From: JANPEZ01 sp031423155
GTDB lineage: Bacteria; Actinomycetota; UBA4738; HRBIN12
Assembly: GCA_031423155.1 (NCBI GenBank)
Contig: JANPEZ010000011.1
Coordinates: forward strand, 17,133-81,132
Length of the DNA stretch: 64,000 bases
Direction: 5' to 3'
Part shown: piece after piece, positions 33,357 to 41,632 of the stretch
Numbering within the stretch: the first letter of the stretch is position 1
Layout: every line of letters starts with the position of its first letter
Notes under the pieces: model-generated
Database searches by the model: none
What the model was told of the DNA's origin: nothing
Seen by the model: the letters and a program-made list of their open reading frames with translations, nothing else
Made by a program: the position numbers and the translations under genes

Positions 33357-34589
33357 ATGCCCATCATCGTTCAGAAGTACGGCGGAACCTCGGTCGCCAC
33401 GACCGAAAGGATCCAGGCCGTCGCGGACCGTGTCGTCCGTGCCAAAGAAGACGGATTCGACGTGCTCGTCGTCGTCTCCGCGATGGGCGACAGCACCGAC
33501 GATCTGCTCGCCATGGCCCACCAGGTCACCCCAACTCCCGAGCCACGCGAGCTCGACATGCTCCTCACATCCGGCGAGCGCATCGCGATGGCCCTGCTCG
33601 CCATCGCGATCAACGCCCGGGGCTGCCGCGCCGCCAGTTACACGGGCTCGCAAGCCGGCATCATCACCGACACCGACCACGGCCGCGCCAAGATCGTCGA
33701 GATCCGCCCCACCCGCATCAAGGAATCCCTCGACGAGGGCAACGTCGTGATCGTCGCCGGATTCCAGGGCCTCTCGCACCAGTACGAGATCACCACCCTG
33801 GGCCGAGGTGGATCCGACACCACCGCCGTCGCCATGGCCGCTGCCCTGGAGGCGGAGGTCTGCGAGATCTACACCGACGTCGAGGGCGTCTTCACCGCCG
33901 ACCCTCGCCTTGAGCCCAACGCGCGCAAGGTCGACATCGTCAGCTACGAGGAGATGCTCGAACTCGCCGCAGCCGGCACGAAGGTCCTTGCCTCGCGCTC
34001 GGTCGAGTACGCTCGCAGGCACGGAGTTCGCGTCCACGTTCGCTCGTCCTTCTCCGACGAGCAGGGAACATGGGTGCGGGAGGTGACGGACCAGGACATG
34101 GAACAAGCGCTCATATCCGGCGTCGCGCTCGACAACGACGAGGCCAAGGTGACCCTCGACGAGGTTCCCGACCGCCCCGGCGTCGCTGCCGCGGTCTTCA
34201 AAGCCGTCGCCGAAGAGGGCATCAACGTGGACATGATCGTGCAGAACGTCTCGCACCATGGGGCCACCGACCTGTCCTTCACCGTTCCGCTTGCCGACGT
34301 CCCGCGCCTCAACAACGTCGTCGAATCGGTCGTGGCCAAGATCGGTGCTGTCAGCTTCACGGTGGACGACTCCATCGCCAAGCTCTCGCTGGTCGGCGCC
34401 GGCATGAAGTCGCATCCCGGAGTCGCGGCCGAGATGTTCGAAGCCCTTGCCGCGGAAGGCATCAACATCCTGATGATCTCCACTTCCGCGATCCGCATCT
34501 CATGCGTCATCCGAAAGGAAGACTCCGAGCGCGCCGTCCGCGCCGTCCACGCGATGTTCAACCTGGGCGGTTCGGAAGGCGGCGAGTAG
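33357..34589 (+). CDS. lysC: aspartate kinase
   Basis: Catalyses the first step of the aspartate pathway to lysine, threonine and methionine; 410 residues. The kinase domain begins with the signature [16 protein letters not shown] and includes [22 protein letters not shown]. Two C-terminal ACT repeats (about residues 265-405) contain [25 protein letters not shown] and [27 protein letters not shown], the effector-binding sites for lysine/threonine feedback. The ATG at 33357 is chosen since the family begins MxIxVQKYGG. It lies 2 nt before asd. Confidence 0.97.
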   Translation: MPIIVQKYGGTSVATTERIQAVADRVVRAKEDGFDVLVVVSAMGDSTDDLLAMAHQVTPTPEPRELDMLLTSGERIAMALLAIAINARGCRAASYTGSQAGIITDTDHGRAKIVEIRPTRIKESLDEGNVVIVAGFQGLSHQYEITTLGRGGSDTTAVAMAAALEAEVCEIYTDVEGVFTADPRLEPNARKVDIVSYEEMLELAAAGTKVLASRSVEYARRHGVRVHVRSSFSDEQGTWVREVTDQDMEQALISGVALDNDEAKVTLDEVPDRPGVAAAVFKAVAEEGINVDMIVQNVSHHGATDLSFTVPLADVPRLNNVVESVVAKIGAVSFTVDDSIAKLSLVGAGMKSHPGVAAEMFEALAAEGINILMISTSAIRISCVIRKEDSERAVRAVHAMFNLGGSEGGE

Positions 34590-34591
34590 CC

Positions 34592-35617
34592 ATGCGCGTG
34601 GCGGTCGTCGGAGCGACGGGCGCCGTCGGCCGCACCATGACCCAGATCCTCGAGGAGCGCGGGTTCCCGGTTACCGAACTCGTGCCGCTGGCATCGGCAC
34701 GGAGCGCCGGTCGTCCCATCCACTTCCGCGGCGACGAGTACGTCACTCAAGAGCTTTCCCTGGAACGCCTCAAGGGCGTCGACGTCGCCCTGGTCTCAGC
34801 GGGCGCCAGCGTGTCCAAGAGCTTCATCCCCGAGGCCGCGGCCGCCGGAACCACCTGCATCGATAACTCCAGCGCCTTCCGAATGGACCCGAACGTGCCT
34901 TTGGTGGTCACCGAGGTCAACCCGGAAGCTTTGCAGGGCAACCCCAAGATCGTGTCGGTTCCCAACTGCACGACGATCACGGTGATCCTTGCCGTCGGTC
35001 CCCTCCACAGGGCGGCGGGTCTGACTTCGCTGGTGCTGTCCTCCTACCAGTCCGTCAGCGGCGCCGGCCAGAAGGGCACTCGTGAGTTGATCGAACAGAT
35101 CGACAAGCTCCACGGCTCGGAAGACTCCTTGGCGCATCCCGACATCGACGCGCTCCCGGTCGGGGAGGTCTTCGGCAAGACGATCGCTTACAACGTCCTT
35201 GCCAAGGTCGGCGAGTTCGAACCCAACGGCTTCACGGGCGAGGAGAACAAGATGATGGCCGAGCCCCGCAAGATCCTTGGTCTCCCCGACCTGGAGGTTG
35301 CGGCGACGAGTGTTCGTGTCCCGGTACCCGTGGGTCACGGCTGCTCGATCATGGCCACGTTCTCGCGTCCCATCGGTCCCGAAGAGGCGCGCGAGATCCT
35401 GCGCGATGCTCCTGGGGTCGAGCTGCGTGATGACCCCGCCAACGGCGTCTACCCCTCGCCCTTGGAGGCTGCGGGTCTGGATGTCGCGCTGGTCGGGCGT
35501 ATCCGTCAGGTTCCAGGCCGCTCCGACTCGCTCCTGCTCTTCAGTTGCGCGGACAACCTGCGCCAAGGCGCGGCCCTGTGTGCCGTCCACATCGCCGAGC
35601 ACCTGTTTACGAGCTGA
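34592..35617 (+). CDS. asd: aspartate-semialdehyde dehydrogenase
   Basis: Reduces aspartyl phosphate made by LysC to aspartate semialdehyde; 341 residues. The NADPH-binding motif is VAVVGATGAVGRTM, the catalytic cysteine is Cys126 in VPNCTTITV, and the active-site histidine is in RVPVPVGHGCSIMA. DNSSAFRMDPNVPLVVTEVNP is also conserved. The lysC-asd gene pair is the usual actinobacterial arrangement. It is convergent with the large cyclase gene; only 16 nt separate them. Confidence 0.97.
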   Translation: MRVAVVGATGAVGRTMTQILEERGFPVTELVPLASARSAGRPIHFRGDEYVTQELSLERLKGVDVALVSAGASVSKSFIPEAAAAGTTCIDNSSAFRMDPNVPLVVTEVNPEALQGNPKIVSVPNCTTITVILAVGPLHRAAGLTSLVLSSYQSVSGAGQKGTRELIEQIDKLHGSEDSLAHPDIDALPVGEVFGKTIAYNVLAKVGEFEPNGFTGEENKMMAEPRKILGLPDLEVAATSVRVPVPVGHGCSIMATFSRPIGPEEAREILRDAPGVELRDDPANGVYPSPLEAAGLDVALVGRIRQVPGRSDSLLLFSCADNLRQGAALCAVHIAEHLFTS

Positions 35618-35633
35618 CAGGGGCGAGCTCGGT

Positions 35634-38600
35634 CTACGCGCCCGCCATCGACCGCTTCGTCTCGTCCGCGTGCCACGTCATGCCCATCTGCTCGAAGCGG
35701 GAGATGGCACGCAGGATCATCTCGCTGTCGTCTCGAGCCCACCCGAGCGCCCTCAGAGCGAACGCCTCGATGTAGGACCTGGGGATCAGCAGCGCTGGAG
35801 CTTCGGCCTCGATCTCGGTTCTGTGTTCGATCGCAACCAGCGCATCGAGCCGGGCGGCCAGGCCGTCGGCGTCATCGAGGCCAGGACGGTTCCATGTGCC
35901 GAGGATCCTCTCAACCTCAGCCAAGTCGCCTCGCGCGATCGCGATCTCGGCCGCGATGCCGGCGCGCATACCGAAACCTTCTTTCCCGAGATCCGCCTCG
36001 ATCCGCTCGAGCCGCTGAGCCTCTTGATCGTCCCCGAGGTGCACGTGGGCGAGCGCGCATGTCAGCAGCAGGAGATTCTCCAACGCGCAGGGGGTATCGA
36101 CATTGGCGACAACTACCGATTCGGCTCGCGGCGTGAGACCGCGGACCGTCTCCCAGTGACCGGCGAGTGCATCGACGTAGACACCCTGGTGCGCGGAGTG
36201 CAACCGGTGATGAGGGGACAGCGTCCGCGTCACCTCCTCGGACGCTTCGGCGAGCCGGCGAGCCTCATCCAGTCTTCCGATGTAGACGAACGAGCCCAGG
36301 GTGTATCCGTAGACAAGCGCGATGTGATCCGGATCGGTCAGTTCCGGTATCAGATCGATCCGCTTGCGCGACCACTCGCATGCCTCTTCGTAGTCGCCAC
36401 GGGCCATAGCGACGACGGAGAGAGCGTCGAACCCGAACGATCGGAGCTCGATATCTCCGAGCGCTTCGGCGATCTCGAGCGCCTGCCGCGCGGAACCCTC
36501 GGAGCCCTCCGGCTCCTCGTTCACCCGCGCGAGCAGCGCCTTCGCTAGTGCCGACGATCCCGGCTCGGCCAACTCGAGCGTCTTCTCGATCCAACCTTCC
36601 ACGAGCTGTGCATCAGGCTTGCGTTTCCACATCCCGCTGCGCATGGACGTCTGGATCGCGAGGTCCGCGTAGACCTCGGCCGAGGTCAACGGGTCGGACG
36701 TCGCCTCCAGCGACCGTTGCATCGCGGTCCAGAAAGCCTCGCCGTCGTACTTCAGGATGTTCGCGCGGCCCACCGCGTGCCAGATGGCCGCCAGCTCCTC
36801 GGGAACGGTCTCCAGATCGACGGCTCGGTGCAGCAGCGCCAGGCCATCTTCGATCTCCATCCGGCCGATCGCCAGATCGCCCGCCTTCCGCAGCCAAGAG
36901 AGCGCACGCTTGCGCAGTTCGATGAGCTCGTCTACTCGGCCACCCCATGCCAGGTCTTCGTCCTCGGGCCTGACCGCTTCCGTGTAGTGGTGGGCCAGGA
37001 GCGAGGCGAACTCGTCTCGCCCCTGCCCGGTCCTCTCGAGCCATCGGGCGAAGGCTGCGTGCATCTGGGCCCGCCGGGCCTTGGGAAGACCCGCGTAGGC
37101 GACCTCGCGTGTCACCGCGTGCTTGATGGCGTACTCGCGGTCGCCGGAGATCGACGATCCGGCCCTGCGACGGATGAAGTCGCGTTCCTCGAGGACGCGC
37201 AGATCCGGCTCCCCCTCCGTCACCAGTTCGTAAACGGGCCCGGCCCAGAAGATCCGTCCTATCACCGATGCGGCCTGGAGCCCCTGCTTGTCCGCCGGCT
37301 CAAGCAGATCCACCCGGGCGGCCACGACCGCCTGCACCGTGTCCGGAACCGTGAAGTCCTCGGGCAACTCCCTCAGGCTCCAGGTGTCACCCTCCTCGGT
37401 CAGAAGCCCGACATCTATCAGGGTTCCGAGCACTTCCTCGACGAAGAACGGGTTTCCCTCCGCGCGCTTCGTGACGACCTCGCGAAGGCCCGGTGGGAGA
37501 ACTCCTCCGAGCAGCTCGTCGAGCATCAGCTCGGCGTCTTCCCTCGAGAGCGCCTCCAACTCCACCGTCGTGCCGTGCAGGCGAGCGCCCCACCCGGGCC
37601 GGCTCCTGAGCAGCTCCGGACGAGCCGTCGCAAGTAGGAGCAGAGGTCCGCGAGTGTCGGTCACGATCCGCTCCAGGAGGTCCAGAAGGAGCTCCTCTCC
37701 CCAATGGATGTCCTCGATGAGCATCACGAGGGGCCGCTCGGCGGCGATCTCCGTGAGGAACTCGATCCACGCGTCCTGGAAGCGGTCGCGCGCGGCGAGG
37801 GGGTGAAGGCCATGAGTCACATCCAACCCGAGGGTCAGGCCCAATATCTCCCGAGAACCGAGTGCCGCGAGCACCGGCGCAGGAGCGTCGCTCTCGGAGA
37901 TGCCAAGATGTTCCCTCAGCACTTCTGCAAGCGGCCAGTACGTGACACCCTCGCCGTAGGAGAGACATCGCCCCGTCCTACGAAGCGGCTCAGGCGATCG
38001 GCCGCCGAGCCGCTCCCAGAACTCCCGATGGAGTCGGGTCTTGCCGACGCCGGCATCTCCGATGATCGTCACCAGGCGAGGCTCCCCACTGGTCTGGACC
38101 TCCAGGTATGCACGTTCGAGGATGTCCATCTCACCGTCGCGTCCTACGAAGGCCTTGCGAAGTCCCTGGACGCCTCGCGGTCTCATGAGGGACAGCGCTC
38201 GAAGGAGGCGGCGACACTCGACACCGTCCGGCTTCCCCTTGGCCTCGATCGACCGCGGTTCGCCGAACTCGAACGCGCCCCGAACCATGGCGATGGTGCG
38301 CTCGCCTACGAGGATCTCGCCCGGCTCGGCCGCCTGTTCCAGGCGGGCCGCAACGTTGACCGGATCGCCGGTGACGAAGGAGCTCCCTTCCCGCGGCTTG
38401 CCGGCGACCACCTCGCCCGTGTTTACGCCGATCCTCAAGGCGAGAGCCCCGCCGGCCAGTTCGTTCAGGCGCTTCTGCATCGCGATGGTCGCATGTAGCG
38501 CCCGCTCGGCGTGATCCTCGAGCGCGGCTGGGGCGCCGAACGCCGCCATCACCGCATCGCCCGCGAACTTCTCCACCGTCCCTCCGGCGGTGCCGATCTC

Positions 38601-38816
38601 CTCGGCCATAGCGTCGTAGAAGCGTTCGAGGAGTGCCCTCGTGCGCTCCGGGTCCTGCGAACCCGCGAGCTCCGTTGAACCGACCAGATCGGCGAAGATC
38701 ACGGTTGCGAGCTTGCGCTCGGACGCCTCATGCGTCTCCTGGAGAGGAGCAGAGCACGAGGGGCAGAATCGCGCCGACTCGGGTGCGGAGGATCCGCAGG
38801 TATCGCAGGTGACCAT
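35634..38816 (-). CDS. class III adenylate/guanylate cyclase with AAA ATPase and TPR-like repeats
   Basis: A 1060-residue signalling protein. An N-terminal zinc ribbon (Cys4, Cys7, Cys18, Cys21) is followed by a class III cyclase domain (about 33-205) with metal-binding Asp43 (FADLVGSTEL) and Asp87 (EKFAGDAVMAAFG). Next is a STAND-type ATPase with Walker A GDAGVGKT (253-260) and Walker B LVMLIEDIHW. The C-terminal half is a helical TPR-like array (for example ARQALEIAEALGD, ARGDYEEACEWSRKRIDL). Proteins of this layout are thought to couple ligand sensing to cyclic nucleotide synthesis; whether this cyclase is active is untested. A TAGGAT -10 (38826-38831, minus strand) predicts a nearly leaderless mRNA. 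Confidence 0.93.
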   Translation of the reverse strand: MVTCDTCGSSAPESARFCPSCSAPLQETHEASERKLATVIFADLVGSTELAGSQDPERTRALLERFYDAMAEEIGTAGGTVEKFAGDAVMAAFGAPAALEDHAERALHATIAMQKRLNELAGGALALRIGVNTGEVVAGKPREGSSFVTGDPVNVAARLEQAAEPGEILVGERTIAMVRGAFEFGEPRSIEAKGKPDGVECRRLLRALSLMRPRGVQGLRKAFVGRDGEMDILERAYLEVQTSGEPRLVTIIGDAGVGKTRLHREFWERLGGRSPEPLRRTGRCLSYGEGVTYWPLAEVLREHLGISESDAPAPVLAALGSREILGLTLGLDVTHGLHPLAARDRFQDAWIEFLTEIAAERPLVMLIEDIHWGEELLLDLLERIVTDTRGPLLLLATARPELLRSRPGWGARLHGTTVELEALSREDAELMLDELLGGVLPPGLREVVTKRAEGNPFFVEEVLGTLIDVGLLTEEGDTWSLRELPEDFTVPDTVQAVVAARVDLLEPADKQGLQAASVIGRIFWAGPVYELVTEGEPDLRVLEERDFIRRRAGSSISGDREYAIKHAVTREVAYAGLPKARRAQMHAAFARWLERTGQGRDEFASLLAHHYTEAVRPEDEDLAWGGRVDELIELRKRALSWLRKAGDLAIGRMEIEDGLALLHRAVDLETVPEELAAIWHAVGRANILKYDGEAFWTAMQRSLEATSDPLTSAEVYADLAIQTSMRSGMWKRKPDAQLVEGWIEKTLELAEPGSSALAKALLARVNEEPEGSEGSARQALEIAEALGDIELRSFGFDALSVVAMARGDYEEACEWSRKRIDLIPELTDPDHIALVYGYTLGSFVYIGRLDEARRLAEASEEVTRTLSPHHRLHSAHQGVYVDALAGHWETVRGLTPRAESVVVANVDTPCALENLLLLTCALAHVHLGDDQEAQRLERIEADLGKEGFGMRAGIAAEIAIARGDLAEVERILGTWNRPGLDDADGLAARLDALVAIEHRTEIEAEAPALLIPRSYIEAFALRALGWARDDSEMILRAISRFEQMGMTWHADETKRSMAGA

Positions 38817-38928
38817 GGCAGGTGAATCCTATGCGCCTGAAGGACCCCCTGTCGGCTCGAAGCCGCTGCCCAGGAATACCGCCGCGCCGTCTGCGGTTCT
38901 CGCCCTGACAAGGACCACGGGAGAGACG

Positions 38929-39420
38929 ATGGCTATCAAGCGGATGAACCACGCGGTGCTGTACGTACGCGACGCCGAAACGACGACGAAGTTCTACCAA
39001 GACGTACTCGGGTTCAGGGTCGTCGGCGAGTTCCCAGGCGCCAAGTTCCTTCAGGCCCCGGATTCGACCAACGACCACGACCTGGGGCTGTTCTCGATCG
39101 GGGAGCAAGCCGGACCATCGGCCGCGGGCCGGGCGACGGTCGGGCTTTACCACATCGCCTGGGAGGTAAAGACGCTTGGGGATCTACGGGACATCGCGAG
39201 GAAGCTCACGGACGCCGGAGCGCTCACCGGCGCGACCGATCACAGCACGACCAAGGCGCTCTACGGCCACGATCCCGACGGTTTGGAGTTCGAGGTCTGC
39301 TGGATCGTCCCTGAGCAGTTCCTCAGCGATGAGGTCCAGGAAGCCAAGACGAAGATGAGGGCCCTGGACATCGAGGCCGAGATCGACCGCTACGGCTTGG
39401 AGACCGTCGGCGGCGTCTAG
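38929..39420 (+). CDS. VOC-family protein, extradiol dioxygenase-like
   Basis: A 163-residue vicinal-oxygen-chelate protein. Metal ligands of the catechol 2,3-dioxygenase type are visible: His8 in MNHAVLYVRD, His in VGLYHIAWEV, and Glu in GLEFEVCW. The segment TKFYQDVLGFRVVGEF is typical of the fold. A single-module protein probably works as a dimer. GGGAGAGA precedes the ATG. The substrate is unknown; no aromatic degradation genes are nearby. Confidence 0.87.
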   Translation: MAIKRMNHAVLYVRDAETTTKFYQDVLGFRVVGEFPGAKFLQAPDSTNDHDLGLFSIGEQAGPSAAGRATVGLYHIAWEVKTLGDLRDIARKLTDAGALTGATDHSTTKALYGHDPDGLEFEVCWIVPEQFLSDEVQEAKTKMRALDIEAEIDRYGLETVGGV

Positions 39421-39905
39421 TTGTCGTCAGCGGGCCGACCGCCGGCGTCGACATCATCGCTCAGCGCCTTGACGAACCACGTTCCGTAGTCGGCCCAGCC
39501 CTCGCGCTTGTAGAACGTGATGGTTGCCTCGCGCCAGTCGGCGGTGACCAGCGCCATCCGGAAGCATCCGCGTTTGCGCGCTAGGTCTTCGGCCCTGCTC
39601 AGCAGTGCCCGGCCGACCCCCCGTCTGCGGGCCCCATCGGTGACGACGAGATCGTTCACCCGGGCTTGTGGCCGATGGTCGCCGAGCCGCTGGTGGTATT
39701 CCATGTCGACGACGCCTAGGACCTCGTCTCCGTCGGCGGCGACAAGGGTCACGCTGTCGATGCGGCGGAGGTGGCCGGTGAACTGCATCTGGTGAGTGGT
39801 GTCCTCGGCCGTACCCGCGGCGACACCACGGCCTAGTTCCACGAGAAGGCCTGCGACCGCGGGCCAGTCCTCGGGCGTCGCGAAGCGGACGATCGGCTCG
39901 CTCAC
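39417..39905 (-). CDS. GNAT-family acetyltransferase
   Basis: A 162-residue acetyltransferase. Motif A is VNDLVVTDGARRRGVGRALLSRAEDLA, and motif B is TFYKREGWADYGTWFVK. The start is taken as GTG 39905, which overlaps the upstream MazG stop (GTGA); a longer frame from 39935 would run back into the mazG coding sequence. Its stop overlaps the end of the convergent VOC gene. Substrate unknown. Confidence 0.83.
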   Translation of the reverse strand: MSEPIVRFATPEDWPAVAGLLVELGRGVAAGTAEDTTHQMQFTGHLRRIDSVTLVAADGDEVLGVVDMEYHQRLGDHRPQARVNDLVVTDGARRRGVGRALLSRAEDLARKRGCFRMALVTADWREATITFYKREGWADYGTWFVKALSDDVDAGGRPADDN

Positions 39906-40186
39906 GAAGGGCACTCGCAGGGGATAGAACCGCACTTCGGGCAGCCTTTCGAGTAGCGCTCAGCCGCGGACTCGAGCGAGATGCCTTCCAGGTTGGCGAG
40001 CGAAGACAGCCAGGCCAGGACGTCGCCGAACTCGTGTTGCAGGTTGTCGTGATCGCCGGTCCGCAGGGCTTTGGCGAGTTCGCCGACCTCCTCGGTCAGC
40101 CAGCGGAAGGTCGCGTCGCGCCCTCGCGCCCGGTCACGCTCGAGGTAGGTCCGGCTCATCACGTCTTGCAGTTCGGACAGTTCCAT
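39902..40186 (-). CDS. MazG-like nucleotide pyrophosphohydrolase
   Basis: A 94-residue all-alpha NTP-pyrophosphatase subunit. The magnesium-binding motif is split as usual: EEVGELAKAL (ExxE) and HEFGDVLAWL (ExxD). A C-terminal cysteine-rich tail CPKCGSIPCECPS could hold zinc. A TAGACT -10 on the minus strand (40198-40193) ends 6 nt before the ATG, so the mRNA is probably leaderless. It probably acts in nucleotide-pool sanitation; its substrate is not known. Confidence 0.85.
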   Translation of the reverse strand: MELSELQDVMSRTYLERDRARGRDATFRWLTEEVGELAKALRTGDHDNLQHEFGDVLAWLSSLANLEGISLESAAERYSKGCPKCGSIPCECPS

Positions 40187-40192
40187 CCGCCG

Positions 40193-40198
40193 AGTCTA
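40193..40198 (-). promoter_or_regulatory. -10 element, leaderless promoter of the MazG gene
   Basis: TAGACT on the minus strand, 6 nt before the ATG at 40186. Confidence 0.5.
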
Positions 40199-40217
40199 GA
40201 CCGCGGCGGTGAGCGAG

Positions 40218-41504
40218 CTAGGCCCGGACCGCCGAGGATGCCTCGCGCTCGGCCCGCCTGCGGCGCTTCTCCTCGTACATCTTCTTGTCCGCCGCCTCCA
40301 TGAGAGCCTCGAGAGGCTGTGGGTTAGCCGGATCGAACTCGACCATGCCGACGGAGAAGGAAAGTTCGAACGAGCGTCCCGGCTCAAGGTTCTTGCGGGC
40401 AGCGCGTTCGCGCAGGCGCGAGACGGCGATCTTGGCGCCCGGATCCTCCGCGGTCGTGAGAAGGATGCAGAACTCGTCGCCTCCGACCCGCGATGGGAGA
40501 TCCGAAGTCCTGAAGGTCGTGCTGAGCAACTCCGCGGCCTCTATCAGCATCTCGTCGCCGGCGGCGTGACCCAGAGTGTCGTTCACGACCTTGAGGTTGT
40601 CCAGATCGACGAACATCACCGCCAGGTTCTCTCCCAGACGCTCGGCCAGACGGAGTTCGTGTTCGGCGACGGTCGTGAATCCGCGTCGGTTCGCCAGGCC
40701 CGTCAGCTCATCCACGGTAGCGAGGCGCCGCAGCTCGTTCTGCAACATGGACAATCGCGCTCCGGTCTCGACGAGAACCCGGCCGAGTTCGCCGATCTCG
40801 TCGCGTCCGGGTGTCGCGTCCATCAATGGCTCTCCGCTCTCCAGTCGCCGGGCGTTCTGCTCGATCTTCGTGATGCGGCCGACGACCCTTTGGGCGAACA
40901 CGAACACGATCGCCAGCGCCAGCAGCACCGCACCGGGCATCCCGACGACCATCAGCAAGAAGGCCATGTGACGCGAGTCCTCCAGGGCGGCTTCGCGCTC
41001 CTGGAGGATCGAGGTTTCCAGCGTACTCATCTGTTCGAGTACCCCGCGGATCGTGTTCATCAATCCGTTGCCTTCGTTCATCAGGCCGATCATGTCCTCG
41101 CGGTCGGTGCGGGCCGTGACGGGCGCGAACGCCTGGAGCTGGACCAGCGTGGTCAGCCTGTCCGTGATCAAGATCTGGAGCCTCGAGATCCTCTCCGCCT
41201 GGAAAGGGTTCCCGGAGGTCAGGTCCCTCAGGGTCTTCAGGTCGGCGCGCTGCGCGGTAGAGCCACGCTCGTATGGCGCGAGGAACGTCTCGTCGCCCGT
41301 CAGCAGATACCCGCGCGTACCGGTTTCGGCATCGACCATGTCTGCGAGCACCGTGTCTATGGCGTGCTGAACTTGGTTGGCGTGCTGATAGGCATCCAGC
41401 AGCGAGGCTGAGCGTCGTTCCGCGACGTAGCCGAAAGAAGCCGACGCGATGAGCACGACGACCGGGAATGCCATGATCCCAACAACCTTCGCTCTGAGCG
41501 ACAT
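40218..41504 (-). CDS. diguanylate cyclase with CHASE3-like sensor, HAMP and GGDEF domains
   Basis: A 428-residue membrane protein that likely makes c-di-GMP. Helix 1 near the N-terminus (VVGIMAFPVVVLIASASFG) is followed by a CHASE3-like helical sensor with MVDAETGTRGYLLTGDETFLAPY. Helix 2 is LLMVVGMPGAVLLALAIVFVF, then HAMP, then GGDEF with LDNLKVVNDTLGHAAGD and an intact active-site loop RVGGDEFCI. No EAL domain and no obvious RxxD I-site. The ATG at 41504 has a GGGAGGGA site; the frame is open further upstream but overlaps the divergent promoter region. Confidence 0.9.
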   Translation of the reverse strand: MSLRAKVVGIMAFPVVVLIASASFGYVAERRSASLLDAYQHANQVQHAIDTVLADMVDAETGTRGYLLTGDETFLAPYERGSTAQRADLKTLRDLTSGNPFQAERISRLQILITDRLTTLVQLQAFAPVTARTDREDMIGLMNEGNGLMNTIRGVLEQMSTLETSILQEREAALEDSRHMAFLLMVVGMPGAVLLALAIVFVFAQRVVGRITKIEQNARRLESGEPLMDATPGRDEIGELGRVLVETGARLSMLQNELRRLATVDELTGLANRRGFTTVAEHELRLAERLGENLAVMFVDLDNLKVVNDTLGHAAGDEMLIEAAELLSTTFRTSDLPSRVGGDEFCILLTTAEDPGAKIAVSRLRERAARKNLEPGRSFELSFSVGMVEFDPANPQPLEALMEAADKKMYEEKRRRRAEREASSAVRA

Positions 41505-41582
41505 GGTCCCTCCCAGGCACCCGGTGCTCTCCATCTGGTTCTCGGCCTCGCAAGCTCCGGGTGTAGTTCCCTCCAAGCACAA

Positions 41583-41632
41583 CTTGTCTACCAACCGGTA
41601 GATATCTCATAATCTGCCGTGTGGTAGACAAG
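41583..41632 (+). promoter_or_regulatory. TetR-type operator and leaderless promoter of the lipid operon
   Basis: A palindrome TCTACCAACCGGTAGA (41587-41602) lies between a -35-like TTGTCT (41584-41589) and a -10 CATAAT (41608-41613), spacing 18. In addition CTTGTCTACC (41583-41592) has an exact inverted copy GGTAGACAAG at 41623-41632, overlapping the first codons. The predicted transcription start coincides with the GTG at 41621. Palindromes with TACC...GGTA cores are typical TetR-family sites, and a TetR gene ends this operon. Confidence 0.65.
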
